Translations under genes and position numbers: made by a program | DNA from: Symbiodinium natans | Lineage: Eukaryota; Sar; Dinophyceae; Suessiales; Symbiodiniaceae | Direction of reading: 5' to 3' | Length of the DNA: 64,000 nt | Assembly (NCBI GenBank): GCA_905221605.1 | Contig: CAJNDS010001136.1 | Coordinates: 59,160-123,159 of the forward strand | The notes under the pieces: model-generated | The model's database searches: none | Told to the model about the DNA's origin: nothing | What the model saw: the letters and a program-made list of their open reading frames with translations, nothing else | In this document: piece by piece, positions 1 to 10,697 of the stretch | Layout of the letters: the number at the start of each line of letters is the position of its first letter | Position numbering within the stretch: position 1 is the first letter of the stretch

Positions 1-726
1 GAACGATTCCAGACATAATTGCAATTTGGCCGTGAGCTCTGGTCAACTTTATGAATAGGACACATGGTTCAGACGTTTGACACTCTTGCCTATGACTTCG
101 CACAGAACCGCACACGAGGACTTACCACCACCCAAATCAACAATCTTGGCCCATGCGATTGGATTAGAGACTAAAGACCATAAACTTGTGTGTCTCAGTA
201 GAGTAGCAATGCCTACTACGCTGAGCAATCCTGAGGAGCAAAGCCGCCTTGTTGGACGAGTTGGACACCTGGAGCCAGCAGAGAATGATGTTCTACGGCT
301 TCAGGGAAAGGCCACTAACGCAGGGGTTGGCTGCAGCGCCTTTGCGCGACATGCAACGAATTGACACCATCGCAGCCAGCTTCACCTGTTTGCGCGTGGC
401 GAATTCGCCTCTTAGAAGCGTTTCCAGAGTCGGCACGCCGAAAGGTCACAAGCTACCCGGAGTTCAACCCTGCACCTCACTGCTGTTGATGGAACAAAGC
501 CTGCGTCATATGGTAACTTCGTTCCTTTGGTGACTCTTCTGCATGCTTCAAGATTTCTCTCCTCAAGCATTCAGAACCGCACTTCAGTGCGCAGGATCGA
601 TCGAAATAGCATGTTCTGGTCATTCCGATGATCTAAGCTGCCAGCTCCCCCCCCCCCACTCTCCACAAAGGAGCTCATACTCAGAAGGAGAAACGAAACT
701 GGCTGGCAGGATGTTCCTGTGGTGAA

Positions 727-800
727 CCCAGAAGGGTTTAGAGTTTAGGGTTGGGGTTTAGGGTTTAAGGTTTAGGGTTTCGGGTTTAGGGTTCGGGTAA
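727..800 (+). repeat. Degenerate TTTAGGG array
   Basis: About ten imperfect copies of TTTAGGG with GTTTAAGG and GTTTCGGG variants. It is the first of many interstitial arrays and has no array partner within 10 kb. Confidence 0.85.
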
Positions 801-1463
801 CTCGTGGTTGGGTGGGGGGCAGGTGCACGGCCAAAGGCACATTCACGCCTACTTCCGCGCCAAATGCGCACGCAGACGAAGGCACGAAGTGCAATCCATG
901 TTGTTCTTAAGTTTTTTAAGGAATTGAGGCTTTTCAGTTTGTAGGTTTTTTGAGGTTTTTTTGAGAAATGTTTTTGGGTTTTGAAGGATTTTAGGGTTCT
1001 TTGGGGTTTAGGGGCAAATCTTCTGCAAAACCTTCGCAACTTTCTGCCGACCGGCCGCGGATCCCAGGTTAGGACTCTGGTTCTACATTTTGAATGGGGT
1101 CACGCAACAAAGATGGGGCGCTCTGATACCTGTTATGTCAATCCCTTCTCGTATTCGAAATCCTACATCTGAAGCACACCACATCCTTGTGCTCTTTTCT
1201 CTGGGTCTTGGGTTCGGGAATGTGGAGCTACACGATTCATGTCGTGGGCGTGTTGCGGGAGGAGGGTCCAAGAAATCGTATGTGATTGGATCGACCGTCA
1301 ACTTCCCCAACACCCCACGAAGAGTTGCCCAAAGTGCTCTGAAGCTCCCCACGGCCTTCCCCCTTGGACCCTCATCCTTTCCAGCCCATGTAAGAGATGA
1401 AGCTGCACGTGCAACACCAACGCAGCGGCGAAACTCGCTCACGCGTGGCGAATTTTCACCTGG

Positions 1464-1754
1464 TTGATTCAGAGGCGGAGGCTCATAAGCAACCGTACAC
1501 AAGTTCTAAGCAAGTTTCGAATGGGCTTCGCTGCAGTTACCCGACAACTAGCCTCCAAGCAGAAACACCGCGCAACCCAGGACCTGCCCTCCAAACTTAT
1601 TCTTCGCACCTCTTTGGACAGGATCACACCTCAACACTACGGACAACAAGCAGTGCACATCAAGTTCGACTTGGCATCAGCCTGCCTCTACTCAAGAGAA
1701 GGTTGTCGCGAATCCTCTGAACCCCTAAACCATTCCCAAATCCTTTGGATATGA
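1464..1754 (+). CDS. Unidentified open segment
   Basis: An open frame of 96 codons with a mixed, protein-like composition (for example TRQLASKQKHRATQDLP and QQAVHIKFDLASACLYS). I recognise no family. It could be an exon or transposon remnant. The rest of 1-2700 shows no gene I can support; overlapping frames on both strands look like shadows. Confidence 0.22.
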   Translation: MIQRRRLISNRTQVLSKFRMGFAAVTRQLASKQKHRATQDLPSKLILRTSLDRITPQHYGQQAVHIKFDLASACLYSREGCRESSEPLNHSQILWI

Positions 1755-2082
1755 TCCCAGTGCCTTGCGATACATGGCAGCCGCCCCGCCCGAGTTCGAG
1801 GAACTAAAATCGCAAGCTCTTTGGTCCTTGGAGCCAAGATATGCTGGGAGGGCATATTCTTCGAAAGCCCAATGGCCAAGAGAGGGCTTGGAGATTCCTC
1901 TCTCGTCCCTTTTGTGGAGTCTCCTTCCTTTGTGTGTGCAAGGCCTGGAACACACTAGGACCAGTTGCGCACCTCAGTCAGACATTGTCAACTTTGCAAT
2001 CTTGCAACCGAAGCCCGAGGATGCTGCTCCGCGGGTTAAAGCGCGAGAGATTCTGTTGTAGCGTGGGCCGAAGAAGTTCCAG

Positions 2083-2313
2083 ATGGGTGGGTTCAGTCCG
2101 ATGCATCTTTCCGAGGAGGACTGGATAGAACTGAGGCCTAAGGGCCTGGTACGATACCAGTCTTCCCCCCAATCAGACATCCACGAAAAGCAAAAGAAAA
2201 TTGTCAGGCTCTTCCCAAGACTTGAGAAACCATGGAGACCGGCAGCAAAGATCAAAGATCCAAATGTCAAACGTAAGATGCTCACAACCGGCTCGTCCAG
2301 CCCTGCAGCCTGA
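2083..2313 (+). CDS. Unidentified open segment
   Basis: 76 codons ending in a stop, basic in composition (VKRKMLTTGSSSPAA at the end). Another frame over the same DNA reads EEVPDGWVQSDASFRGGLD, so the frame is uncertain. No family recognised. Confidence 0.18.
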   Translation: MGGFSPMHLSEEDWIELRPKGLVRYQSSPQSDIHEKQKKIVRLFPRLEKPWRPAAKIKDPNVKRKMLTTGSSSPAA

Positions 2314-2802
2314 TTCTGCACCGCTTGCCAGCACCTTGTTCTCCTCCAAGGCTCCCTTCGCAATCACGGGCACCAATTCACGCAGACAGGCGAACGCGTG
2401 TAGATGCACGCACGATGCATGCGGTCGAATCGCTAAAGCGATCCAAAAGCGGACCAAAAAAGTGGCCGCGTCCGGAATCGCTTCCCGATCCAAGAATGGA
2501 CCAAGCAAGTGGCCGCATCCGTACCCCCAAATGGGCCGCGTCCGTACCCGGTTTGCACGCTTCCCATTTTTGGGTGGGTCGGGTGGGGCAACAGTTTTGC
2601 TGCTCACTCAGATGTTTGAGGAGCGAGCGAGAAAACTCAAAAGTAAACAGCAAGCCACTCTAAAATCTCAAGCAAATTGAGCACACGCAAAACACGGTTC
2701 AAAAGGCGAAACCGCACCTATTTCACACACAGATCGGTTGTGCACGGTTCAAGGGGCGATCTCCCTTCGGGGGAATCATGTGCTGCGGAAAAAGAAGGAA
2801 GA

Positions 2803-2862
2803 AGAGAGTGAGTGAGAGTGACAGAAGAGACAGAGAGAGAAAGAGAGAGAGAGAGAGGAGGT
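2803..2862 (+). repeat. Purine-rich GA microsatellite
   Basis: Imperfect GA/GAGA tract on the plus strand. It makes both strands open in several frames, so ORFs here are not evidence of coding. Confidence 0.8.
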
Positions 2863-3436
2863 GTGGAGCAGGTTTTCGGGAGGCTTCTGGGTTTCGTGGT
2901 TTCGTGTTGGGGGTGGTTTGGGGGACTTGCTTGTGGTTAGTTGAGTGTCAGTCGCGTAAGCCGACCACCAACTTTTGTTTTCTTTCCACTTACCCCGTGG
3001 GGAGGCCGCGCCTGGGTTCGAAGGGGGATATGGGGTTGATATCAGGGCTCCCCCACCCCAACAGGGGAAGTTCGCCACCGCAAACGCGAGCGCTTGTACT
3101 GTCTTCGAGAAGCAGGATCGGAGCGCGCCTCGACGAGGGGTTTTCCCCCATGCCCCAAAAAAACGAACAAGAGTGAGAGAGAGATGGAGAAAAAAAATGT
3201 TTGCCTTCTGGGTATGTGAAGCTCAGCAGAGCGCAGCTCGCTGGTCGCTAGCGCATGTATCAGCGGCAACAATTGTGTGGGGAGAAAGCACTCCTGCTCG
3301 GCTCCCCATCGACTCAACTGCATGGCCTGCGCAACAAGCGTCGTGGCCTGTGCGAACGCTGAGCTGTGCGGCAAGGGTGATTGGCATGTCCTTAATCGGG
3401 ACACCGAAAGCAGCCGGTGGGTGGTCGCTGGTCCAG

Positions 3437-4173
3437 AAAGGGCGACAAAGGCGTTGCATGCGCGTGTTGGTGGATTGTGCACACGACGGATTTGAACTTT
3501 GGGGCGTGTCACATCCCTTATTACAGCGATACTCTTGTCAAGCCTACTCTGTGGCTTGCTTCCCCTGCTTGGTACCCCCACCCTCATGGGAAGCAGAGCT
3601 GTATATTTGAGAAGTTGGCTGTGTCTTGCCAAGTGCCTTGAAGCAAGTAGCGCCGGATGATGACGATCGAAGGGAATCGTGGCTATTTACAAAAGGGCGT
3701 GGAAAAGTCCTTTTCTGGCCCAACTGGCCATTTTGGGCCTCAGAACTTGGAAAAACAGGGAGGAAACTGGGAACCAGATAGGCACAAACTAGAGACCATC
3801 ACGATGGGTGATTTCCTCCTGGGTGGATCTCAGGGAAAAACGTGCAACAACTCGAACGTGCTTCGGGTTCGGGGCCTCCGTTTGTGTGGCGAATGAAAGC
3901 GCCCCTGAATTGGGCTGAGTCCGGTGTAACTGTGTCTTCCTCTACCACAGATTTGGTGGGAATGACGACAGCGGTAACGCTTTCCTAACACTGTATTCCC
4001 TGTTACAGTCCTACAACCCTCCATAGTCTTCTGGACATCCAAGGGACATCCATCGACCTCTGAGAGCACACTGCTGGGCTTCGCCAGCCAAACCTTTCCT
4101 CCGCACATGGTCATGGCAACCGGTAAGCAACTCAGTTGACGGGTCCTCGGGCCTCTTTCTCTTTCAGAATGAG
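3437..4173 (+). CDS. Spliced gene of unknown function, 3' end
   Basis: Three exon-like blocks with good borders. 3437-3571 follows GGTCCAG, reads from [18 protein letters not shown] to ACFPCL, and is followed by GTACCC. 3834-3923 follows ATCTCAG, includes [16 protein letters not shown], and is followed by GTGTAA. 4009-4122 follows TGTTACAG, includes [15 protein letters not shown] and PPHMVMAT, and is followed by GTAAGC. A 47-base intron with a pyrimidine tract ending CTTTCAG then gives GAA TGA, a plausible stop at 4173. A micro-exon near 3951 may lie between the second and third blocks; phases upstream are not fully resolved. No family recognised. Open minus-strand frames here, including one running into the cox1 copy, are probably shadows. 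The gene stops about 140 bp before the mitochondrial insertion. Confidence 0.5.
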
Positions 4174-4311
4174 GGAGCCATCACTTGGATTGAGCAAGTG
4201 CTGACAACGCTCAAACCCGACCTTCAACGGAGTGATGTGCTTGAGTGACTTTGCTCGGAAATGCCATCCATCTACCACAGCACTCACCACATGAGTCAGA
4301 CCTCCCGCCTC

Positions 4312-5402
4312 ATGTAATCCTAAATCTACTGCAGCATTTCCAAGAATTATTCCTGTAGAACCACCTATAGTAAACATTAATAAAAAGAGATGTGAGAAGA
4401 AGACAGAACTAATTCTCAGGTGTAATAATGGTGGATTTCCAAGATATGCAAAAAGCCAATTAAAGATTTTTGTACCAGTTGGTAAGGATATTAAGATTGT
4501 AACGCGTGTAAAATAAGCTCTTGTATCACTTTCTAAACCTACAGTATACATATGATGCCCCCAAACAAGACTTCCAAGAAGAGAAATAGATGACATGGCA
4601 AAGATCATTGATTGGTTACCAAAGATTGTAATTGTAAAATCCCAGAAATTATTATGGAAATGATCCCAAATGCAGGAATTATTAAGATGTAAACTTCTGG
4701 ATGTCCAAAAAACCAAAATAGATGTTGATAGATTTCAGGATTTCCTCCAAATATAGGATCAAAGAAAAGTGTATTAGAATGAAGATCACCCAATATTAAA
4801 AGAAGTGTACCAGATAAGATTGGTAATGTTAATAAAAGCATGAAAGCTGTAATCAAGAAAGCCCAAGGAAATCATGGGATAGTCTTTATTGTCAGATAAT
4901 AAGATCTCAGTAGAATTGTTGTTCAAAAGTTAAGAGATGTAGGACATGAAGGTATACCAGAGATTAAAAATCCAAATATAAGATTTCCTGTACTTGAAGG
5001 TGATAAAGTCATAAAAGAAGTGGATAATGGTGGAAAAAATGTTCATCCTGTACCACCTCCAAAATCTGAGATTATAGAAAGGATGGGGAAAAGATATGAA
5101 AGTAAAAGAATTAAGATAGAAAAATTATTGGCTCTAGGATATACCACTTCTGGAGACCCTTGATAGGTACAAAATAATTTCAAATTCTCCAAACAAGCCA
5201 GCGTTACTAAAAAGAAGATCATAAGAAAGCCATGCAATGTAATGCTTATATTATAGAAGTTATGGTTTTCTGGAGATAAAATCCTGTTTCCTGATGAATA
5301 TAGTTCCATTCTTATAAGGACTGACATTACTGTTCTGGAGATTCCAAAGATGAATCCAGATAACAAATAAGAAATTCCTCAGCCTTTACGATTACTTTTT
5401 TA
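4312..5402 (-). pseudogene. cox1: Mitochondrial cytochrome c oxidase subunit I copy (NUMT)
   Basis: The minus strand encodes most of COX1, the haem-copper core subunit of complex IV. It runs from the segment before MELYSSGNR, through [40 protein letters not shown] and [20 protein letters not shown], to [11 protein letters not shown]. It then stops, with the C-terminal third missing. In-frame TGA occurs at 5380-5382, 5043-5045, 4923-4925 and 4872-4874; at least three of these are tryptophan positions in COX1. The frame shifts near 4640, and a compensating pair of indels lies near 5170-5205. The AT-rich composition contrasts with the flanks. Truncation plus frameshifts indicate a dead nuclear copy. 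A mis-assembled fragment of the scrambled dinoflagellate mitochondrial genome, which also holds partial genes, is the alternative. Confidence 0.9.
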
Positions 5403-5880
5403 AACTTGTGATAGAAAAGATATTATGTGAAGGAAGCAATAAACTTTGTTCTCATGAACTCTTTAATGAAGGCATCAACTGTGCGGTTGTTCCTGCGGCA
5501 TGAAAGTTGGTACAGGTGATACGTTCTCTGCGTTCCTTTGCAATTGTTATTAAATTGAGATCTCTTCACGGGTGATGCATAGATGAAGCCTGAAGAACAT
5601 GAGACCCTCACTTTCTGGGCTTCTAGTGTTCTCTCTTCGAATACATGTTTACTTTTCTTGATTATTTGTTGCGAAGAGAGAACTTTAAGAAGAGAATAAC
5701 ACTAAATTAATTCGTTCTCTCATTCGTACATTTTAATTTAATTTTGCGCGTCACGTGTTCCTCGCAAATTAATAATACAATTTTTGTATTCTCTTCGTGA
5801 TCATTCTCTATTCTCTTTCTGTCCCGGGCGATTAATAGAATACAATGTGCCCAAAGCTTATATACACTAAAATGAGATTG
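5403..5880. other. AT-rich DNA upstream of cox1 copy, with hairpin
   Basis: AT-rich sequence continuous with the cox1 copy and probably from the same organelle. It contains a perfect 12-bp inverted repeat, GTTCTCTCTTCG at 5628-5639 and its complement at 5672-5683. I see no protein gene. Fragments of organellar rRNA could lie at 5450-5610, but I could not confirm one. Confidence 0.5.
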
Positions 5881-5907
5881 TACGGGCTACAGGAAATCTC
5901 TTTAAAA

Positions 5908-6270
5908 AGTCCGGGTTCAAAACCCCAGGTTTTGAACCCAGGTTTAAACCCAGGTTCGAACCTGGTTTAAACCCAGGTTCAAACCCATGGACAGAATGTA
6001 AATTAATTCTCTAATTTGCCAATGGGGGGAGGGCTTGCATCCCAAAACGAACCCCGCCTGAGATTTGATTCATGTGTTCTCGACTTCTCTGATTTCGAAT
6101 GATAAGGACAACAAGAAACAAGGGAGGGTGGGAGACTTCTCTCCTCTCTTAACTTCTCTTTTCACATCAAGAATAAATAAAGACAAGAAACAAATACGTT
6201 TCTGGGTTGGAACCTGCGTTTGAACCTAGGTTCCAAACCCACTTTGTTGTTCAAAACCTGGGTTCAAGAA
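5908..6270. repeat. Nested palindromes of GGGTTCAAACC type
   Basis: Repeated palindromic words such as GGTTCAAAACC, AGGTTTAAACCCAGG and AACCTAGGTTCC. 5940-5990 is nearly one palindrome centred on TTCGAA. The motif returns at 6208-6270 after about 200 bp of unrelated sequence. Confidence 0.75.
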
Positions 6271-6739
6271 CCCGAGTTGGAGAAAGCTGGTTCAACCTGT
6301 CTACGACCCGCACCTGGCGTGTCGGATCAGTCCGCGGCCATCTCCCAAACGCCGGTTGGGAAGAAACAAGCCCACCATATCCACCATCCACGTGGACTCC
6401 AGGCGCCGCTCGGAGTCCGACAGCTGGATCACGTCGCGCTGGGCACGCTGAATGCTGGGCGGCAGCTGCCTGGACGGGCCCCTAAAAGAAGTTGTGACTG
6501 CAAAGAAGCCACCGCTAACGCAGACCCTTATTGCAGACAACTTAGCACATGGCCAGCAAGGTGAGACCAAGGAAAACAAGAAACTACCGGCACCGTTCAC
6601 TCAGAAGCCCGACACCCATAGCAATGCTGCGCCACGTCTGGTACAGACATTAAGCGAAGGTATGGGTAGGCCGTAAGGCAACGAACCTCCGTCACCTGAA
6701 CTGCTCAACGCGTCCATGACACAGAGTGCCAGAAGGAGA

Positions 6740-7480
6740 GTCTATAGGCTTCAGGTTCGCGCTTTTACTTCGCCGGGTTCTTAAAACCGGATAGGCTTCA
6801 GGTTCGCAATTTTCCTTCCTGCTGCTCCCAAGTCCCGAGAGACCACAAGCTTCGAGCGCAACGACTTAACCTCCTGCTGCTTCTCTCTGCTGATCTCCGA
6901 TCCGGAGAGCCGGGCTTCAGGTTTGCGATTTGTCTGCACTCTGCCCTCAAAGGTCCCATAGGCCCATAGGCTTCAAGTTCGCAATTTCATTCCCTGCTCC
7001 AGGACAACTGCGTAAGCTCAAGGGACCAAGTAAACCAACTCGAAACTTAAACTTAGCCCCGCAGCGGCAAAAAATTTTCACTGTAGCTAGCAAGGGAAAG
7101 CCAAGAAGAGGAGAACTTAAAGGGTGAATCCCAATCCCACAGTGCCAGACGCAGCCTACGTCACCCTTCCACCAGATAAAGACCAGTAAAGTTAACCACC
7201 AACGCCAATCTCTTTCCAACAACCACCCAGTGGAAAGGGAACCTTAAGATTCGCACTGTTACTTCAGGCCAAGTCTTAAAACCGATAGGCTTCAGGTTTG
7301 CGATTTCTCTCCGCTGCTCTCAAGTTCCGGAAACTACAAGCTTCAGATGCACAGCAATTTCTCTACACTCTGTCCAAAGATCCCATGGGCCCATTGGCTT
7401 CAGATTTGCGATTTCATTCACGGCTGCTCCCAAATCCCAAAAGCCCATAGCTTCAGATTTGCGATTTCACAGAACATCGA
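6740..7480 (+). repeat. Dispersed 19-bp repeat GGCTTCAGGTTTGCGATTT
   Basis: At least seven near copies, at about 6748, 6791, 6912, 6968, 7288, 7398 and 7450. They are often followed by a GCTGCTCCC-like word and preceded by CCCATA. Spacing is irregular at 40-320 bp, so it looks like a decayed tandem unit. No gene seen here. Confidence 0.7.
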
Positions 7481-8091
7481 GCTTCAGGCGATTTTGCTCA
7501 AACTGTTATCTTTCTGGCCAAGCATGTTACAATTCCTCCTTTCACCTCAATGTACTACACTGCCCAACTGCTTAAGTGTAACTCGCACGTCTGTGAAGGC
7601 ATTTTTGGGGCCTTATATGGAATTCCTAAAGCAGCAATTAGACCAATGGCAACAAGTGGCAAGTGTGAAAGTTTTAAGGTTTCCACAACTTTCCTGCTGA
7701 CAAACCAACCGCGGCAACGTGAGGTTGGAAGTCCTTGCAGAAGAAGGTCCAGTTATTAGCCTCTTAAACTGCTTCCCTCTGCGAAGCAGGCCCAGTTATG
7801 AGACCTCTTAAACTGCTCCCTGTACGGGTTTCCGGGAGCAGTTTGAGAGGTCTAGTACCTGGACCTTCTTCGCGCCGTTTTCGTCCGCGTCTCAAACCCC
7901 CCTTTTAAGCCCCCCTTGCAGTTGCCGTTGTGTTTGCAGTTGCAGTAAAAGTTGCAGAACGAAGCAATGTGGCACGTGTGCTAGAAAATGTTATTGCTTG
8001 TGGACGGAGTGCACATTCAGCTGTCGACCCCTTGCTCGGCAGGATCGTCGTCGTAATAGTAGCAATGGTCGTCTTCGTATAAGTAGCAGCA
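7481..8091. other. No supported gene
   Basis: Mixed sequence. The word CCTCTTAAACTGCT occurs twice (about 7757 and 7811), with an inverted relative near 7830. I see no conserved protein or RNA. Confidence 0.4.
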
Positions 8092-9066
<975 letters not shown>

Positions 9067-9359
9067 CATTCCCAGTGCTGTGGTTTGTCACAGACAACTC
9101 CGCCGTGCGGCAGCTTCTTGAAGGGTTGGTCCAACAACCCAGTCGGGAATGCACTTGCATATTTCGCTACACTGCGTGAGTTTGAGTTTCATGCCTTCTG
9201 CCATCAGCTAACCCAGCTGACGAACCGTCCCGCGGGGAACGTGCCCTGCCGAAACCATCGCATCAATGCAGATGCAAGGTGCATCGAAGGATTTCTTGAG
9301 GGCGTGCTTTCACGTAGTGAGCAGCTCTTGTGACGTGCCCGCTCTTTTTTTCAAACACA

Positions 9360-9945
9360 TGGGGATTGCGTGTAGCCCACGTTGGCCAGCCCCAAGTCCA
9401 ACACGTGCGCTTGTGATTGAACATTCATATACATTCTTTGTGTATAATAGATGGAGAACGTGCCTCGTCTATTCGGAATGCCCGGTGTTTCACAAAAGGA
9501 ATTATGAAAATGCTCCGCACGCGGATAAGTTTTTATTTCTTTGTAAAGCAAGTTTATTTCATGTGAAATATATTAGGGCATGTTTTTTCTCACTCTGAAT
9601 TTGTGCATATTTTCTTGCAACAGTTGATCACATCTAATTATGTGCATGTATTCGGTGATCTCAAGCAGGAGGTGTGGGTGGGACCCCCGCGTTTTTGTGC
9701 AGAGTTTTTGTCCCGCCCTGCCCGCCCTGGATGAATGTGCTCCACGCGGAACGTTCCGCAATTTAGTGTACATACTTCTCATTGTTGCCCTGGCCCAAAG
9801 CCCTGGCCAACGTGGGCTACATGCAATCCCCATGTCTTTGAAAAAGAGAAAGTGCGCTTGTGATTGAATATTCGTATAGTAGATGGAGAATGTACTTCGT
9901 CTATTCTGAATGCCCGGTGCTTTACAAAGGGAAATAATGCACTCG
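9360..9945. repeat. Diverged duplicated block, direct plus inverted parts
   Basis: GTGCGCTTGTGATTGAA followed by TAGATGGAGAA, CGTCTATTC and GAATGCCCGGTG occurs at about 9407-9490 and again at 9854-9920 in the same direction. GGGGATTGCGTGTAGCCCAC at about 9361 returns inverted near 9805-9832. The rest of 9067-10170 shows no gene I can support. Confidence 0.7.
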
Positions 9946-10179
9946 TTTCTGTGAAACTGGTGATGCTTGATGTGCTTGCCTGCTGGCAAGGAACATGCGG
10001 GGTCGTGGCGTGCAGGCATTCATCAAAGCAATGTTGCACGTCTCCCAAAGCTGCCGTCTCTGCACTATCAAGCCGTGCTTCACTTGGCAATGGCAGCAAG
10101 CAGCGGAAAATGCCTCCACCACCCACAGTGCGGTTTATGCACATAAACCAAATCCATTCTGGTTGTTATTTGGTTTCCA

Positions 10180-10536
10180 TTGGCTTCTAACTATCTCCAA
10201 CTCAAGTGGACATATACAATAAGTGCTTGCGTTGCCAGAAGGCTTGCATACATCGTAAGTGTTACATCTTTTCAGTGCCGAGATGGCTGTGAAAAGCAGC
10301 ATGGAAAGCCCTGGGAAAAGAACGTCATGGTGCTTGACGGACGGCTTTTGAAGTTTAACTATGATATGGCGACCATGAAGTATTCAGAGTACTTCAATAC
10401 TGAATTTATGATTGCGGATGTCAATTTCGGTCGTTGTCAACACGGCGCAAGCTGCGCCCCTTCAACTCTGTGGAACTTTGAAGGACTGCTTCCTGTTTGT
10501 TCAGCGCGCTCTACACGCTCCACGCAAAGAACGTGA
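10180..10536 (+). CDS. Unidentified open segment, Cys-rich start
   Basis: Open for 118 codons. The most protein-like part is 10270-10440, with CRDGCEKQHGKPWEKN and LDGRLLKFNYDMATMKYSEY. Upstream in another frame, CLRCQKAC is followed by GTAAGT, but the implied intron would be about 22 bases and is not credible. Could be a transposon-derived or lineage-specific gene; not recognised. Confidence 0.28.
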   Translation: MASNYLQLKWTYTISACVARRLAYIVSVTSFQCRDGCEKQHGKPWEKNVMVLDGRLLKFNYDMATMKYSEYFNTEFMIADVNFGRCQHGASCAPSTLWNFEGLLPVCSARSTRSTQRT

Positions 10537-10697
10537 TGACAAGCTTTGGGCAGGTTGCAACGTGGCCTAGAGTGGAAGTGTCAGCAGCGTAAACTACTGG
10601 TTGGCCTTGAGATGGTGTGCCAAGAGCATTCATTGATTTGGCATGTGGTTCTGTGGAATGCTGTGGGCTGAGCTTTTGCCTGACAACCAAAATTGAG

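Noticed and set aside
1083-1502. Overlapping 125- and 139-codon ORFs on opposite strands
   Set aside because: Neither shows a recognisable motif or a consistent splice border. The overlap suggests composition rather than coding.
4132-4716. Minus-strand ORF fusing COX1 residues to a nuclear-looking tail
   Set aside because: The tail lies over a plus-strand acceptor (CTCTTTCTCTTTCAG) and a gene end. The frame crosses the insertion border by chance.
10245-10275. A 22-base intron with GTAAGT start and TTTTCAG end
   Set aside because: Too short for known spliceosomal introns in this group, and the phase does not join the two frames.
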